DNA from: Ascidiaceihabitans sp029251465
GTDB taxonomy: Bacteria; Pseudomonadota; Alphaproteobacteria; Rhodobacterales; Rhodobacteraceae
DNA length: 64,000 bases
Direction of reading: 5' to 3'
Assembly: GCF_042932805.1 (NCBI RefSeq)
Contig: NZ_CP170633.1
Span: 3,720,001 to 3,784,000 of the forward strand
Shown piece after piece: positions 36,199-44,340 of this stretch (the stretch's first letter is position 1; every line of letters starts with the position of its first letter). The position numbers and the translations under genes are program-made. The notes below the pieces were generated by a model. It did not search any database, was not told the origin of the DNA, and saw only the letters and a list, made by a program, of their open reading frames with translations.

Positions 36199-36484
36199 TG
36201 CTGCGCAATACCCTGCCGGGCAGCGCGACGGTCGCCTTTTTTAAGATGGTGCGTTCCTCGGTCACCCGGGCCAGTTCGCGCTTCAACCGTCTTATCTCAG
36301 CAGCCTGTTCCGCAACCTCAGATCGGGCGCGTGGTGACTTCGCAAACTGCGCCTTCCAAGTGTACAAGGATTTGGTGCTGATACCCAACCGCTCGACCAC
36401 TTCGCTGACAGCGTAACCACGCTCAACAACCTGCGCCACGGCGTCCTGTTTGAACTCGTCTGTAAATCGTATTCCCTTGTTCAT
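36146..36484 (-). CDS. IS3-family transposase, OrfA
   Basis: 112 residues. An HTH_Tnp/IS3 region (RFTDEFKQDAVAQVVERGYAVSEVVERLGISTKSLYTWK) and a leucine-zipper stretch (EQAAEIRRLKRELARVTEER) are clear. The slippery A-run lies at the ILKKA region. After it the text (TVALPGRVLRSNAREG) is unlike IS3 OrfA ends, whereas another frame reads FARES then a stop; this suggests an indel near the frameshift window. Confidence 0.9.
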   Translation of the reverse strand: MNKGIRFTDEFKQDAVAQVVERGYAVSEVVERLGISTKSLYTWKAQFAKSPRARSEVAEQAAEIRRLKRELARVTEERTILKKATVALPGRVLRSNAREGTSRESLSEVRIY

Positions 36485-36546
36485 AACCGTCTCTCCTTGG
36501 TTCCAAAATTACCAAGCAAAGCGTCTACAATACTAGGGGCACCTCA

Positions 36547-36625
36547 TACCGACTTCACCTACTTCAAGATTATTGGCTGGGGTTGGTACTATCTCGGCAC
36601 GATCTTGGATGATTACAGCCGCTAC
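36547..36625 (+). pseudogene. Sliver of a third IS3-type transposase gene
   Basis: 79 bp between the ends of the two IS elements encode TDFTYFKIIGWGWYYLGTIL then DDYSRY, closely related to but different from OrfB of the right-hand IS (TDFTYLKIIGWGWFYLSTIL). Roughly four fifths of the bases match. It is a DDE-region fragment of an older element cut on both sides. Confidence 0.88.
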
Positions 36626-36711
36626 TGTCTGACGTCAGCGCTTATGGGTCCAAATAGGTATATTTGATAAGAGAGAGTTGTTGGCTCATCGTAACCACTG
36701 AGGAGTGGGAC

Positions 36712-37086
36712 ATGAGACAGACAACTGGAACACGCAAAAGCCCTGGCGAGAAGATCGTCAAAGACATCAAGCGGGCCACGCGCAAGCATTATTCATCCGA
36801 AGAGAAGATCAGGATCGTCCTGGACGGTCTGCGTGGAGAAGACAGCATCGCCGAACTGTGCCGCCGTGAAGGCATATCACAGGGCATCTATTACAAATGG
36901 TCCAAGGACTTCATGGAGGCTGGCAAACGGCGGCTAGCTGGCGATACGGCACGTGCTGCAAACACAGATGAGGTTAAGGACCTGCGCCGCGAAGCCCGTG
37001 ATCTGAAGGAAGTGGTGGCTGAACAGACGCTGGAACTGCGTCTTCTCAAAAAAAGCATGTTCGACGGTGGGGGCGACCCCGAATGA
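36712..37086 (+). CDS. IS3-family transposase, OrfA of IS B
   Basis: 124 residues from ATG 36712 with AGGAG upstream (a start at 36664 lacks one). The HTH is in HYSSEEKIRIVLDGLRGEDSIAELCRREGISQGIYYKWSKDF, followed by a coiled coil (EVKDLRREARDLKEVVAEQTLELRLLKKSM). Its stop overlaps orfB by ATGA, an arrangement for coupled rather than frameshifted translation. Confidence 0.93.
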   Translation: MRQTTGTRKSPGEKIVKDIKRATRKHYSSEEKIRIVLDGLRGEDSIAELCRREGISQGIYYKWSKDFMEAGKRRLAGDTARAANTDEVKDLRREARDLKEVVAEQTLELRLLKKSMFDGGGDPE

Positions 37087-38063
37087 GATACCCTGCATCT
37101 GAGAAACTAGAGATCATCCGGTTGGTCGAAGAAAGCCACCTGTCAGCCCGCCTGACGCTCGCCAAGCTCGGTATCCCCCGCACCACATTCTACCGTTGGT
37201 ATGATCGCTACCTCCAGCGTGGTGAGGCTGGGCTGCAGGACCAGTCTCCCAGGCCCAAGCACGTCTGGAACCGCATCCCTGACGACGTGCGTCGCAAGGT
37301 GGTCAAACTGGCGTTGAAGGAGACAGAGTTGTCACCGCGAGAACTGGCGGTGACGTTCACAGATACAGAAAGCTACTTTGTATCAGAGGCTTCAACGTAT
37401 CGGATCTTGAAGGCGCACGATCTGATCACCAGTCCTGCCTTCATTGTGATCAAGGCCGCCAGTGAGTTCAAAGACAAAACGACGGCCATCAATCAGCTGT
37501 GGCAGACCGACTTCACCTATCTGAAGATCATCGGTTGGGGCTGGTTCTATCTCAGCACGATCCTGGACGACTACAGCCGTTACATCATCGCGTGGAAGCT
37601 TTGCACCAATATGCGGACCCGCGACGTCACTGACACGTTGGATCTGGCTTTAGCAGCGTCGGGATGTGACCAAGTTCATGTCGTCCACAAGCCGCGACTG
37701 CTCAGCGACAACGGCTCCAGCTACGTCTCGGGGGAACTGGCCGAATGGTTGCAGAATAAAGGTATGAAGCACTCGCGCGGTGCGCCGTATCATCCGCAAA
37801 CCCAGGGCAAGATCGAGCGTTGGCATCAGACTTTGAAGAACCGCATCTTGCTGGAAAACTACTTCCTACCCGGTGATCTCGAAGCCCAGATTGAAGCCTT
37901 CGTCGATCACTACAATCATCGGCGCTTCCACGAGAGCCTGAGCAACGTCACACCGTCTGATGTCTACTTCGGACGGTACAAAGCCATTCTACAGCAACGA
38001 GAAAGGATCAAACATAAGACGCTCGAAACGCGACGCTTGCATCACAGACAACGCGCCGCATAA
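37083..38063 (+). CDS. IS3-family transposase, OrfB of IS B
   Basis: 326 residues. An HTH-rich N-terminus (LAKLGIPRTTFYRWYDRYLQRG) precedes the rve core with D in WQTDFTYL, D in LLSDNGSSY and E in QGKIERWHQTLK, an intact DDE triad. The YNHRRFHESL motif near the end is typical of the family. It appears full-length and potentially active. Confidence 0.94.
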   Translation: MRYPASEKLEIIRLVEESHLSARLTLAKLGIPRTTFYRWYDRYLQRGEAGLQDQSPRPKHVWNRIPDDVRRKVVKLALKETELSPRELAVTFTDTESYFVSEASTYRILKAHDLITSPAFIVIKAASEFKDKTTAINQLWQTDFTYLKIIGWGWFYLSTILDDYSRYIIAWKLCTNMRTRDVTDTLDLALAASGCDQVHVVHKPRLLSDNGSSYVSGELAEWLQNKGMKHSRGAPYHPQTQGKIERWHQTLKNRILLENYFLPGDLEAQIEAFVDHYNHRRFHESLSNVTPSDVYFGRYKAILQQRERIKHKTLETRRLHHRQRAA

Positions 38064-38157
38064 TCAAACCAACCAGATGAGCCAAACTCTGTCTTAGCTT
38101 AAGCTGCCATTGGTTCCAAAAACCCTGACGACGGACACTGGCGGGATGGTTTTGGGA

Positions 38158-38607
38158 TCACCTTGTGTCGTCCCAGAAATCTGTTGGCATATCGTGCAGT
38201 TGCTGGGCGGTTGTATCATCGATCCAGTCTTGGCGTTCGTCAACGGACCAACTTTCATATCCGGGTTCTAATGCCGCAATCGCGTGGGCGCGCCGGATGG
38301 CTTGGTGGTATTTTAATTGCTCAATAGGAGCATCCGGAACAATCGCGTAAACAAATTTGCCGCCCATGGCTGTCGCTAATTGCTCCATTTGTTTGATTGA
38401 AACCGACCCTTCCTTTTCGCTGCGCTCTGCCTGATAGACGGCATTTCGACTGACACCTTTGCGCACCGCAACCTGTTCTGCGGACATGCCCAAGGCCAAT
38501 CGCATTGTCGCGATCCACCCCTTTTCAGGTACTTGGCTGTTTGCAAACTGTTCCGCCGCACGATCCAGAATACGCGCCAGCCGCCTGCGTTGCATAAAGT
38601 CCGGCAT
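38158..38607 (-). CDS. Mobile mystery protein A, orphan HTH regulator
   Basis: 149 residues matching mobile mystery protein A: RLARILDRAAEQF at the start, GWIATMRLALGMSAEQVAVRKGVSRNAVYQAERSE as the HTH, then KQMEQLATAMGGKFVYAIVPD. The family is nearly always followed by mobile mystery protein B, a Fic-domain protein. Here only 20 bp remain between the stop and IS B, so the partner has been removed. Possible antitoxin-like regulator (inference). Confidence 0.88.
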   Translation of the reverse strand: MPDFMQRRRLARILDRAAEQFANSQVPEKGWIATMRLALGMSAEQVAVRKGVSRNAVYQAERSEKEGSVSIKQMEQLATAMGGKFVYAIVPDAPIEQLKYHQAIRRAHAIAALEPGYESWSVDERQDWIDDTTAQQLHDMPTDFWDDTR

Positions 38608-38686
38608 GATGTTCCCTTAACGATCACTGCGTTGCGTGCTTAAACTAGGCAGTCTACGCCGTAAAATCAATATATTTTGCGGAATA

Positions 38687-38716
38687 TTGACAAAAATGTA
38701 TATATATACCTAACAT
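38687..38716 (+). promoter_or_regulatory. Putative yqiJK promoter with internal palindrome
   Basis: TTGACA at 38687-38692 and TAACAT at 38711-38716 (18-bp spacer) could be -35 and -10 elements. Between them is the 12-bp palindrome GTATATATATAC (38698-38709), a possible operator. It lies about 40 bp before the yqiJ start, in an AT-rich gap. Confidence 0.45.
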
Positions 38717-38756
38717 TATTGAAATAACTCCCTATATAGAAGTGGAAGGGACCTCA

Positions 38757-39425
38757 ATGCTCAATACTTTTTTAACACCCGAATCTTATCCGTTCGCCAT
38801 TGCACTCGCTGTCACGGCGGGATTGTTTATTCTTGAAATCATAAGCTCCTTGTTGGGGGCGACTGTTTTGGGGCTGGGCGGTGACGCGCCTGATATCGAT
38901 GTCGATGCTGACTTTGATTTGTCGGCAGATATTGATGGTGTAGGCATTCCATCTGACGCGTTTGAGGGCACGACCAGTCCTTCGGGCGTCTTCACTTGGA
39001 TTGGTGCGCGTGATGTCCCGTTCCTGATTTGGCTCGTGTCATTTCTGACAATGTTTGGCTTGGCTGGTCTGATCATCCAATCCATCGCGACCACAATTCT
39101 TGGCGTGCCTCTGTACACAATGCTGGCTGTTGTGCTCGCTTTTGTCCCTGCAATCGGGATCACGCGGGTCATCGCCAATTGGGTTGCGCTGATCATGCCG
39201 AAAACGGAAACCAGTGCGATGCGCACGCGGTTTCTTGGCGGGCATCGCGGAACGATCACCCAAGGCACTGCGGCGCGGGGCAAACCTGCCGAGGCCAAGA
39301 TCAAAGATCGGCATGGCAACATGCACTACCTGCGGGTCGAACCGCTGGATGACGACGGCGTCTTTGCCCAAGGCAGCGACGTCACACTGATCCGCAAGCG
39401 TGGCGATAAATTCTTTGTCATCTAA
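38757..39425 (+). CDS. yqiJ: YqiJ-like inner-membrane OB-fold protein
   Basis: 222 residues from ATG 38757 (AAGGGA 7 bp upstream; GTG 38742 is less likely). Hydrophobic helices at about 10-35, 85-110 and 112-135 anchor it; a Asp-rich stretch (GDAPDIDVDADFDLSADIDG) follows the first helix, and the C-terminus (GTITQGTAARGKPAEAKIKDRHGNMHYLRVEP) is an OB/NfeD-like domain. YqiJ is the usual partner of the flotillin YqiK, encoded 48 bp downstream. Confidence 0.88.
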   Translation: MLNTFLTPESYPFAIALAVTAGLFILEIISSLLGATVLGLGGDAPDIDVDADFDLSADIDGVGIPSDAFEGTTSPSGVFTWIGARDVPFLIWLVSFLTMFGLAGLIIQSIATTILGVPLYTMLAVVLAFVPAIGITRVIANWVALIMPKTETSAMRTRFLGGHRGTITQGTAARGKPAEAKIKDRHGNMHYLRVEPLDDDGVFAQGSDVTLIRKRGDKFFVI

Positions 39426-39473
39426 GCCGCGCTTTCGACCCAAATTCTGAAATATAACCCAACGGAGTATTCT

Positions 39474-41144
39474 ATGGATATGACTTCTATTCTGACCATC
39501 GCGGGCATTCTCGTTGCCCTTCTAGTGTTCATCGGCCTGATTATGGCCCGTCTGTACAAACGTGCGACTCGCGAAACCAGCTTGGTGAAAACCGGGGCAG
39601 GTGGACGGGTTGTGATCATGGATGGTGGCACAATCGTCGTGCCGTTCCTGCACGAGGTCGCAAAGGTCAACATGAAGACATTGCGTCTCGAAGTGGCCCG
39701 CGTAAACGAGCAATCCCTGATCACCAAAGACCGGATGCGTGTGGACGTGGGCGTGGAATTTTACGTCTCTGTGAACGCGACCGACGATGGTATTTCACGT
39801 GCTGCCCAGACGCTTGGGGATCGCACGTTCCACGTCGAACAGTTGCGCGAAATGATCGAGGGTAAACTGATTGACGGCTTGCGTGCAGTTGCGGCCCAAA
39901 TGACGATGGACGAATTGCACGAAAACCGCGCCAGCTTTGTGCAAGAGGTGCAAAATGCGATCTCCGAGGACCTGTTGAAAAACGGGCTGGAGCTCGAAGC
40001 TGTGTCTCTGACCGCCCTGGATCAAACGCCATTTGAATCGTTGGATGAAAACAACGCCTTTAACGCTGTGGGTATGCAAAAACTGGCAGCCGTGATCGCG
40101 ACGTCCCGCAAGGAGCGCGCTGAAATCACCGCCGAGGCGGATGTGTCCGTGGCCCGTTCTGAAATGGAAGCTGAAAAGCTGAAGTACCAGATTGACCGCG
40201 AGCAGCAAGAAGCCTCGATCACGCAAATCCGTGAAATCCAGACCTTGCAAGCCAGCCAAGAGGCAGAGATTGCGCGCAATCAAGAAGCTTCGGATCAGGC
40301 CAAAGATCAGGCGCGTATTGAACGTGAACGTGCGGTGCGCGCATCAGAAATCGAACGCGAACGCACCATCCGCGAAGCAGAGATCGCCAAGGAACGCGAG
40401 CTTGAGGTTGCAGATCAAGACCGTCAGATCATCGTGGCGCGCAAATCCGAAGAGGAAAGCCAGGCACGTGCATCTGCTGACAACGCGCGCGCAGAAGCGA
40501 TCAAGGCCTCAGAGGCGATTGAAACCGCCCGCGCCGTGGCTGAATCCGAACGTCATAAACAGATCGCCTTGATCGAAGCCGAGAAGGAAGCCGAGCGTCA
40601 GGCAACGGGTATCCGCCTCGCTGCTGCTGCCGAAAAGGACGCCGCGAGCGACCGGGCCGCTGCGAAACTGGAAGAAGCCCAAGCCGACGCAAGTGCGATG
40701 ATCGTGCGTGCCGAAGCCAACAAAGCAGACTTGCTTGCGACCGCTGAGGGTCAGACCGCGATTGCGAATTCTGAAAACGAACTTAGTGCGGAAATTATCG
40801 CGATGAAAATCCGTTTGGCCAGCCTAGAAGCGATGCCTGCGATTATCGCCGAAATGGTGAAACCTGCCGAAAAGATCGACTCGATCAAGATCCACCAAGT
40901 CACAGGTATGGGCCGCGGTGGCGCTGGCGAAATGTCTGGCGACGGTGGTGGCACCCCTGTCAATCAAGCGCTCGATTCCGTGCTTGGCATGGCGTTGCAA
41001 ATGCCAGCGATGCAGGCGCTTGGAAAAGAGCTGGGTATCAGTCTTGAGAACGGTGTCGCCGGGGTTGCGAACGGTGCGTTGGGGTTAGAAAAGCCAAGCA
41101 CAGCCGCGACTGAAGTCACACCCGAGGATGCGGCCACGTCCTAA
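39474..41144 (+). CDS. yqiK: Flotillin-family protein YqiK
   Basis: 556 residues. A single N-terminal helix (ILTIAGILVALLVFIGLIMARLY) is followed by a PHB/SPFH domain (about 30-210, with VDVGVEFYVSVNATDDGISRAAQTL) and a long Glu/Ala coiled coil (about 210-440, many EIERERTIREAEIAKERE-like heptads). The C-terminus is Gly-rich then hydrophobic. It scaffolds membrane microdomains together with YqiJ. GGAG precedes the ATG. Confidence 0.94.
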   Translation: MDMTSILTIAGILVALLVFIGLIMARLYKRATRETSLVKTGAGGRVVIMDGGTIVVPFLHEVAKVNMKTLRLEVARVNEQSLITKDRMRVDVGVEFYVSVNATDDGISRAAQTLGDRTFHVEQLREMIEGKLIDGLRAVAAQMTMDELHENRASFVQEVQNAISEDLLKNGLELEAVSLTALDQTPFESLDENNAFNAVGMQKLAAVIATSRKERAEITAEADVSVARSEMEAEKLKYQIDREQQEASITQIREIQTLQASQEAEIARNQEASDQAKDQARIERERAVRASEIERERTIREAEIAKERELEVADQDRQIIVARKSEEESQARASADNARAEAIKASEAIETARAVAESERHKQIALIEAEKEAERQATGIRLAAAAEKDAASDRAAAKLEEAQADASAMIVRAEANKADLLATAEGQTAIANSENELSAEIIAMKIRLASLEAMPAIIAEMVKPAEKIDSIKIHQVTGMGRGGAGEMSGDGGGTPVNQALDSVLGMALQMPAMQALGKELGISLENGVAGVANGALGLEKPSTAATEVTPEDAATS

Positions 41145-41180
41145 AACAGCGCTGGCGAAAAATGGCACGGGAAATGGCAC

Positions 41181-41206
41181 GGGCGTTCGTTTGATCACGA
41201 ACGCCC
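41181..41206. terminator. Terminator-like hairpin between yqiK and the Hint gene
   Basis: GGGCGTTCGT pairs perfectly with ACGAACGCCC around TTGATC. It has no long U-run on either strand. The convergent position suggests a two-way terminator. AATGGCACGGG occurs twice just upstream. Confidence 0.55.
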
Positions 41207-41215
41207 GATCGCTGT

Positions 41216-42472
41216 TCACAGGCACAAATACGCTTCATAACTTTTGATGAACGGGCGTGCAGCCTGCTGGGCTTTGTGGTTGCCCGTTGAAATCTCGGGG
41301 AACAACTCTACCAATTCGTGATAGCAGGCACGATCCGCCTCGATGATGTAGTCCCCGACGTAAAAGCTTTCTAGCAGGGCACTTTCGGCAAAGATGATCT
41401 CGTGACGATCAAACATGACGTGGAAATACGTAATTTCTTCGCAAGGGGCCGTGTAAATTTGATCGCCGTTACACAGTTGCTTGGCCGCGCAAAGCACCTC
41501 TGGATCATGAAACAACAGCTCGCATTTCCAACCTGACAAGAGAACGCGATGCTGAGGCGACACTTTGATTTCGCGCGTGTTGCCGATGCTGTCGGGGCGG
41601 AAACAGATCGGGGCCAGCTTGCCCTTGCCCGCAACCGTGCGTTCCCCGATCCAGCGGATTTTCTGTGGTCCATGATCTAGCGTTTCAACCAAATCGCCAA
41701 CGGCCAGCGTTTCGACCGGCACATCGCCGTTTGGCGTTCTGATCGACGTGCCTTGGGTGAAACAGGCCACCGTAACGCTGTCGATATCGAGGTAAACAAA
41801 GCTGTCGCCCGTGGACAGCGTGACGTTGCCGCCTGTTGAGCCCGGGAAAAACGGCGTCACGGTCGAGCCTTCTGGCACAACCAGCGAATTGGTCCCATCG
41901 CCGCCTTGAACAAAGTTGGTGTTCAGCCCCGCAAAGATAGCATCGTCGCCATCGCCGCCCTCTAGGTTGCCGCCGCCGTCTTCGGCATACAGCGTGTCAT
42001 CGCCGTCACCACCGGTCAGGATGTTGTTCGTACCGGAACCGCCCCGCAAGACGTCATCGCCGTCGCCGCCAGAGATGTTGTTGTTGCCGGTGCCGCCTGT
42101 CAGCGTGTCGTCGCCTTCGCCGCCAGTTAAGCCGCCGCCAAGGCTGCCATCGTCGGTAAAAGTATCGTCGCCTTCGCCGCCGGTATAGCCGGAACTGTTC
42201 AGGCCAACCGCCCCGCTTACATCGCTGTCGCCGTCGTTGCCGATGAACTCAACGAACGCACTGAATGATCCCGATGACAAATCGGAATCTGTGTATGTGG
42301 TCGTTGTCCCCAAGTTTGTGTCGGTGAATGCGATCGAACTTGCGGTCACCGTGATCTGGAAATCTTCGCTGATACCAGATGCATCTATTGTGCTGTCTGC
42401 GCTGACATCCAAAGCGGCCCAAAACGTGGGATCAGTAACATCTGTATCGGTAAGCGTGATGAAAACGGGCAT
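41216..42472 (-). CDS. RTX-repeat protein with C-terminal Hint domain
   Basis: 418 residues from ATG 42472 (AAGGGAC 5 bp upstream). No signal peptide. About 100-195 hold glycine/aspartate-rich calcium-binding nonapeptide repeats (GGEGDDTLT, GGDGDDVLR, GGDGDDTLY, GGDGDDAIF). From about 238 a Hint domain opens CFTQGTSIRTPNGDVPVETL, with the block VSPQHRVLL and a C-terminal region ending HELVELFPEI. It is common in roseobacters, probably exported by type I secretion and processed (inference); no extein follows, so it is not an ordinary intein. Confidence 0.9.
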   Translation of the reverse strand: MPVFITLTDTDVTDPTFWAALDVSADSTIDASGISEDFQITVTASSIAFTDTNLGTTTTYTDSDLSSGSFSAFVEFIGNDGDSDVSGAVGLNSSGYTGGEGDDTFTDDGSLGGGLTGGEGDDTLTGGTGNNNISGGDGDDVLRGGSGTNNILTGGDGDDTLYAEDGGGNLEGGDGDDAIFAGLNTNFVQGGDGTNSLVVPEGSTVTPFFPGSTGGNVTLSTGDSFVYLDIDSVTVACFTQGTSIRTPNGDVPVETLAVGDLVETLDHGPQKIRWIGERTVAGKGKLAPICFRPDSIGNTREIKVSPQHRVLLSGWKCELLFHDPEVLCAAKQLCNGDQIYTAPCEEITYFHVMFDRHEIIFAESALLESFYVGDYIIEADRACYHELVELFPEISTGNHKAQQAARPFIKSYEAYLCL

Positions 42473-42748
42473 CTCAGTCCCTTTTCCCTTATTTGAGACA
42501 TCCGTCGGCACCGCCGCGCATGCCTGTCTGATTCTTTGAGTAGAACTTTCAATGCAACTTATGGTTGGAATGAATTCAACATCTGAACCAGCAAAGCGCC
42601 GGAACGCGCGGTTTATGGCTTAGGCGGGCGAAATATCGGCAGGAAAAGGCCTATCGCCGGTGGGTTTGCACAGTTTCCGTCCACTCTTCACAACGCAATT
42701 GACGGGCATTAGGCTGTGTTCGATCTGTTTGCACCCGGAGCCCGCCTG

Positions 42749-43921
42749 ATGAAAACCCTGCCGCTGATTGCCAAAAGCACCGACGAGCTGAACGCGATTT
42801 TTCGGGATCTGCACGCGCATCCCGAAATCGGATTCACGGAAACACGGACCAGTATCGTTGTCGCGGACAAGTTGCATGAATACGGGGTCGATGAGGTCCA
42901 TACAGGCCTTGGAAAGACCGGCGTTGTGGGGCTGATCCATGGTAAGCAAAAGGGCAATCGTCGGGTGGGCCTGCGCGCGGATATGGATGCGTTGCCGATC
43001 CACGAGATGACGGGTTTGGACTATGCCTCGACCAACGACGGGGTGATGCACGCCTGTGGGCATGACGCGCACACAACCATGCTGCTGGGGGCTGCAAAAC
43101 ATCTGGCGGCCACCCGTGATTTTGATGGCACTGCGGTGATCGTATTTCAACCGGCCGAAGAGGGTTTGGGCGGCGCCCGCCAGATGATTGCGGATGGCCT
43201 GTTCGAGCAGTTTCCGTGTGACGAAATTTACGGCATGCACAATTTTCCAAACGGTGAACTGGGCAAAGTCAGCATTTGCAAAGGCGCGGCAATGGCGGGG
43301 GCGGCGTTCTTTGACATCAAGGTTACAGGCCAAGGCAGTCATGCCGCGGTGCCGTCCCAAAGCAAGGACGCATTGATCATCGCGGCAAGCCTTGCCAGTG
43401 AATTGCAAACCATCCTAAGCCGCAATGTGCCCGCGCTGGACACATGCGTTTTGTCGGTCACGATGCTGAATGCCGGTGCCGCCTACAACGTCATTCCAGA
43501 AGTCGCGACACTGGGCGGCACCATCCGCTATTTCAAAGATGAGGTGTATGAATTGGCGGCGGGCCGGATGCAGGCGATTTGCGATGGTTTTGCGCTAGCG
43601 CATGGGGTCGAAATCGCGCTGGAACTGCGAAACGTATTTGATGTTTTGATCAACGACAATGACCTTTCGGATGCCTATCTTGAGGCCGCAGCGGACATTG
43701 TTGGTCAGGAAAATATCATGCTGGCAGATGAACCCAAAACGGGATCAGAAGACTTTGCCGACATGCTGAAAATCGTGCCGGGCGCGTATTGCGTGGTCGG
43801 TCATGCAGGCACGGTGCCGTTGCACAATCCGTCCTTCACGCTGGATCCCGAAATTTTGCCAATCGGGGCGTCGATTATGGCGCGCATGATTGAAAAACGC
43901 CTGCCGCTGCAGACCGTCTAG
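42749..43921 (+). CDS. M20-family amidohydrolase (hippurate hydrolase/aminoacylase type)
   Basis: 390 residues from ATG 42749 (GGAG 8 bp upstream; GTG/ATG at 42716 is an alternative). Metal-site landmarks: RADMDALPIHE, MHACGHDAHTTMLLGAA, and EEGLGGARQMIADG; the lid region begins near KVTGQGSHAAVPSQSKDA. It removes acyl groups from N-acyl amino acids or similar amides. It ends 28 bp from the convergent isomerase gene of the decaying locus and is itself intact. Confidence 0.93.
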   Translation: MKTLPLIAKSTDELNAIFRDLHAHPEIGFTETRTSIVVADKLHEYGVDEVHTGLGKTGVVGLIHGKQKGNRRVGLRADMDALPIHEMTGLDYASTNDGVMHACGHDAHTTMLLGAAKHLAATRDFDGTAVIVFQPAEEGLGGARQMIADGLFEQFPCDEIYGMHNFPNGELGKVSICKGAAMAGAAFFDIKVTGQGSHAAVPSQSKDALIIAASLASELQTILSRNVPALDTCVLSVTMLNAGAAYNVIPEVATLGGTIRYFKDEVYELAAGRMQAICDGFALAHGVEIALELRNVFDVLINDNDLSDAYLEAAADIVGQENIMLADEPKTGSEDFADMLKIVPGAYCVVGHAGTVPLHNPSFTLDPEILPIGASIMARMIEKRLPLQTV

Positions 43922-43949
43922 CGGTGATTTTTGATCAATCAATGCCGTT

Positions 43950-44294
43950 TTAAAGCACCCGTTTTGCGTAGGTTGCAGCGGTCATTTCGATCTCTTGAAC
44001 GGTTAGGCTGGCCACATCAGGCAGCGCTTTTTCGAGTACGCCCGGGATAGTCTGATTGAGCCGCAGCCGCGTTGCGTCATCGCGATCAGACATCAACGAC
44101 AACCTGGCATGCGCGAACGTCTGAGGTTCGGTTCCGACCCGAAAATACGCGACGGGCACAGCGCGGACCTCGATGGCGGCAGCGTTGGGAAAACTGCCCT
44201 GATCGGCAAGGGCGGTGAACACCTCGTTGCAGATCGATTGAATATCGTGTGTCTGCTCTAAGCCTTCGGAGAACTCGATCGAAACATGTGGGAT
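43950..44294 (-). CDS. 5-carboxymethyl-2-hydroxymuconate isomerase-like protein without a normal start codon
   Basis: 114 codons. The text PHVSIEFSEGLEQTHDI, then VRAVPVAYFRVG, matches the CHMI (HpaF) tautomerase family, whose catalytic base is Pro-1 directly after the start Met. Here that position is ATC (44292-44294), so the expected ATG is missing by one base. The frame runs further upstream only to TTG codons (44351, 44378) inside the neighbouring gene, without ribosome sites, which would bury the catalytic Pro. Either an ATC start is used or the gene is dead. CHMI acts in 4-hydroxyphenylacetate-type ring catabolism. Confidence 0.7.
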   Translation of the reverse strand: MPHVSIEFSEGLEQTHDIQSICNEVFTALADQGSFPNAAAIEVRAVPVAYFRVGTEPQTFAHARLSLMSDRDDATRLRLNQTIPGVLEKALPDVASLTVQEIEMTAATYAKRVL

Positions 44295-44340
44295 TTTGTA
44301 TTTTCTCTTTGTGTGTGGGGTTTGTTCTAGAAATTTGGCG

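Larger units (their letters stand above)
35269..36546 (-). mobile_element. IS3-family insertion sequence A
   Basis: About 1.28 kb with terminal inverted repeats TGAGGTGCCCCTAGT (35269-35283) and ACTAGGGGCACCTCA (36532-36546), exact complements. It contains orfA and orfB on the minus strand. No target-site duplication is seen (flanks AGC and TAC), which suggests later rearrangement at one side. Confidence 0.93.
36626..38137 (+). mobile_element. IS3-family insertion sequence B
   Basis: About 1.5 kb. Imperfect terminal inverted repeats begin TGTCTGACGTCAG at 36626 and end with the complement of TGTCCGTCGTCAG at 38137, with further matches (TT, GG, CC, AA) over about 28 bp. It contains orfA and orfB on the plus strand. 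The flanks TAC and CTG do not form a target duplication. Confidence 0.9.

Noticed and set aside
24100..38700. Search for CRISPR arrays in the accessory region
   Set aside because: No regularly spaced repeats were seen; the only long repeats are the att sites and IS ends.
41920..42190. Plus-strand frame with repeated PSPP text
   Set aside because: It is the antisense of the RTX calcium-binding repeats of the Hint protein.
42620..43408. 262-codon frame antisense to the M20 peptidase gene
   Set aside because: Shadow frame; the M20 sequence on the plus strand is fully conserved.
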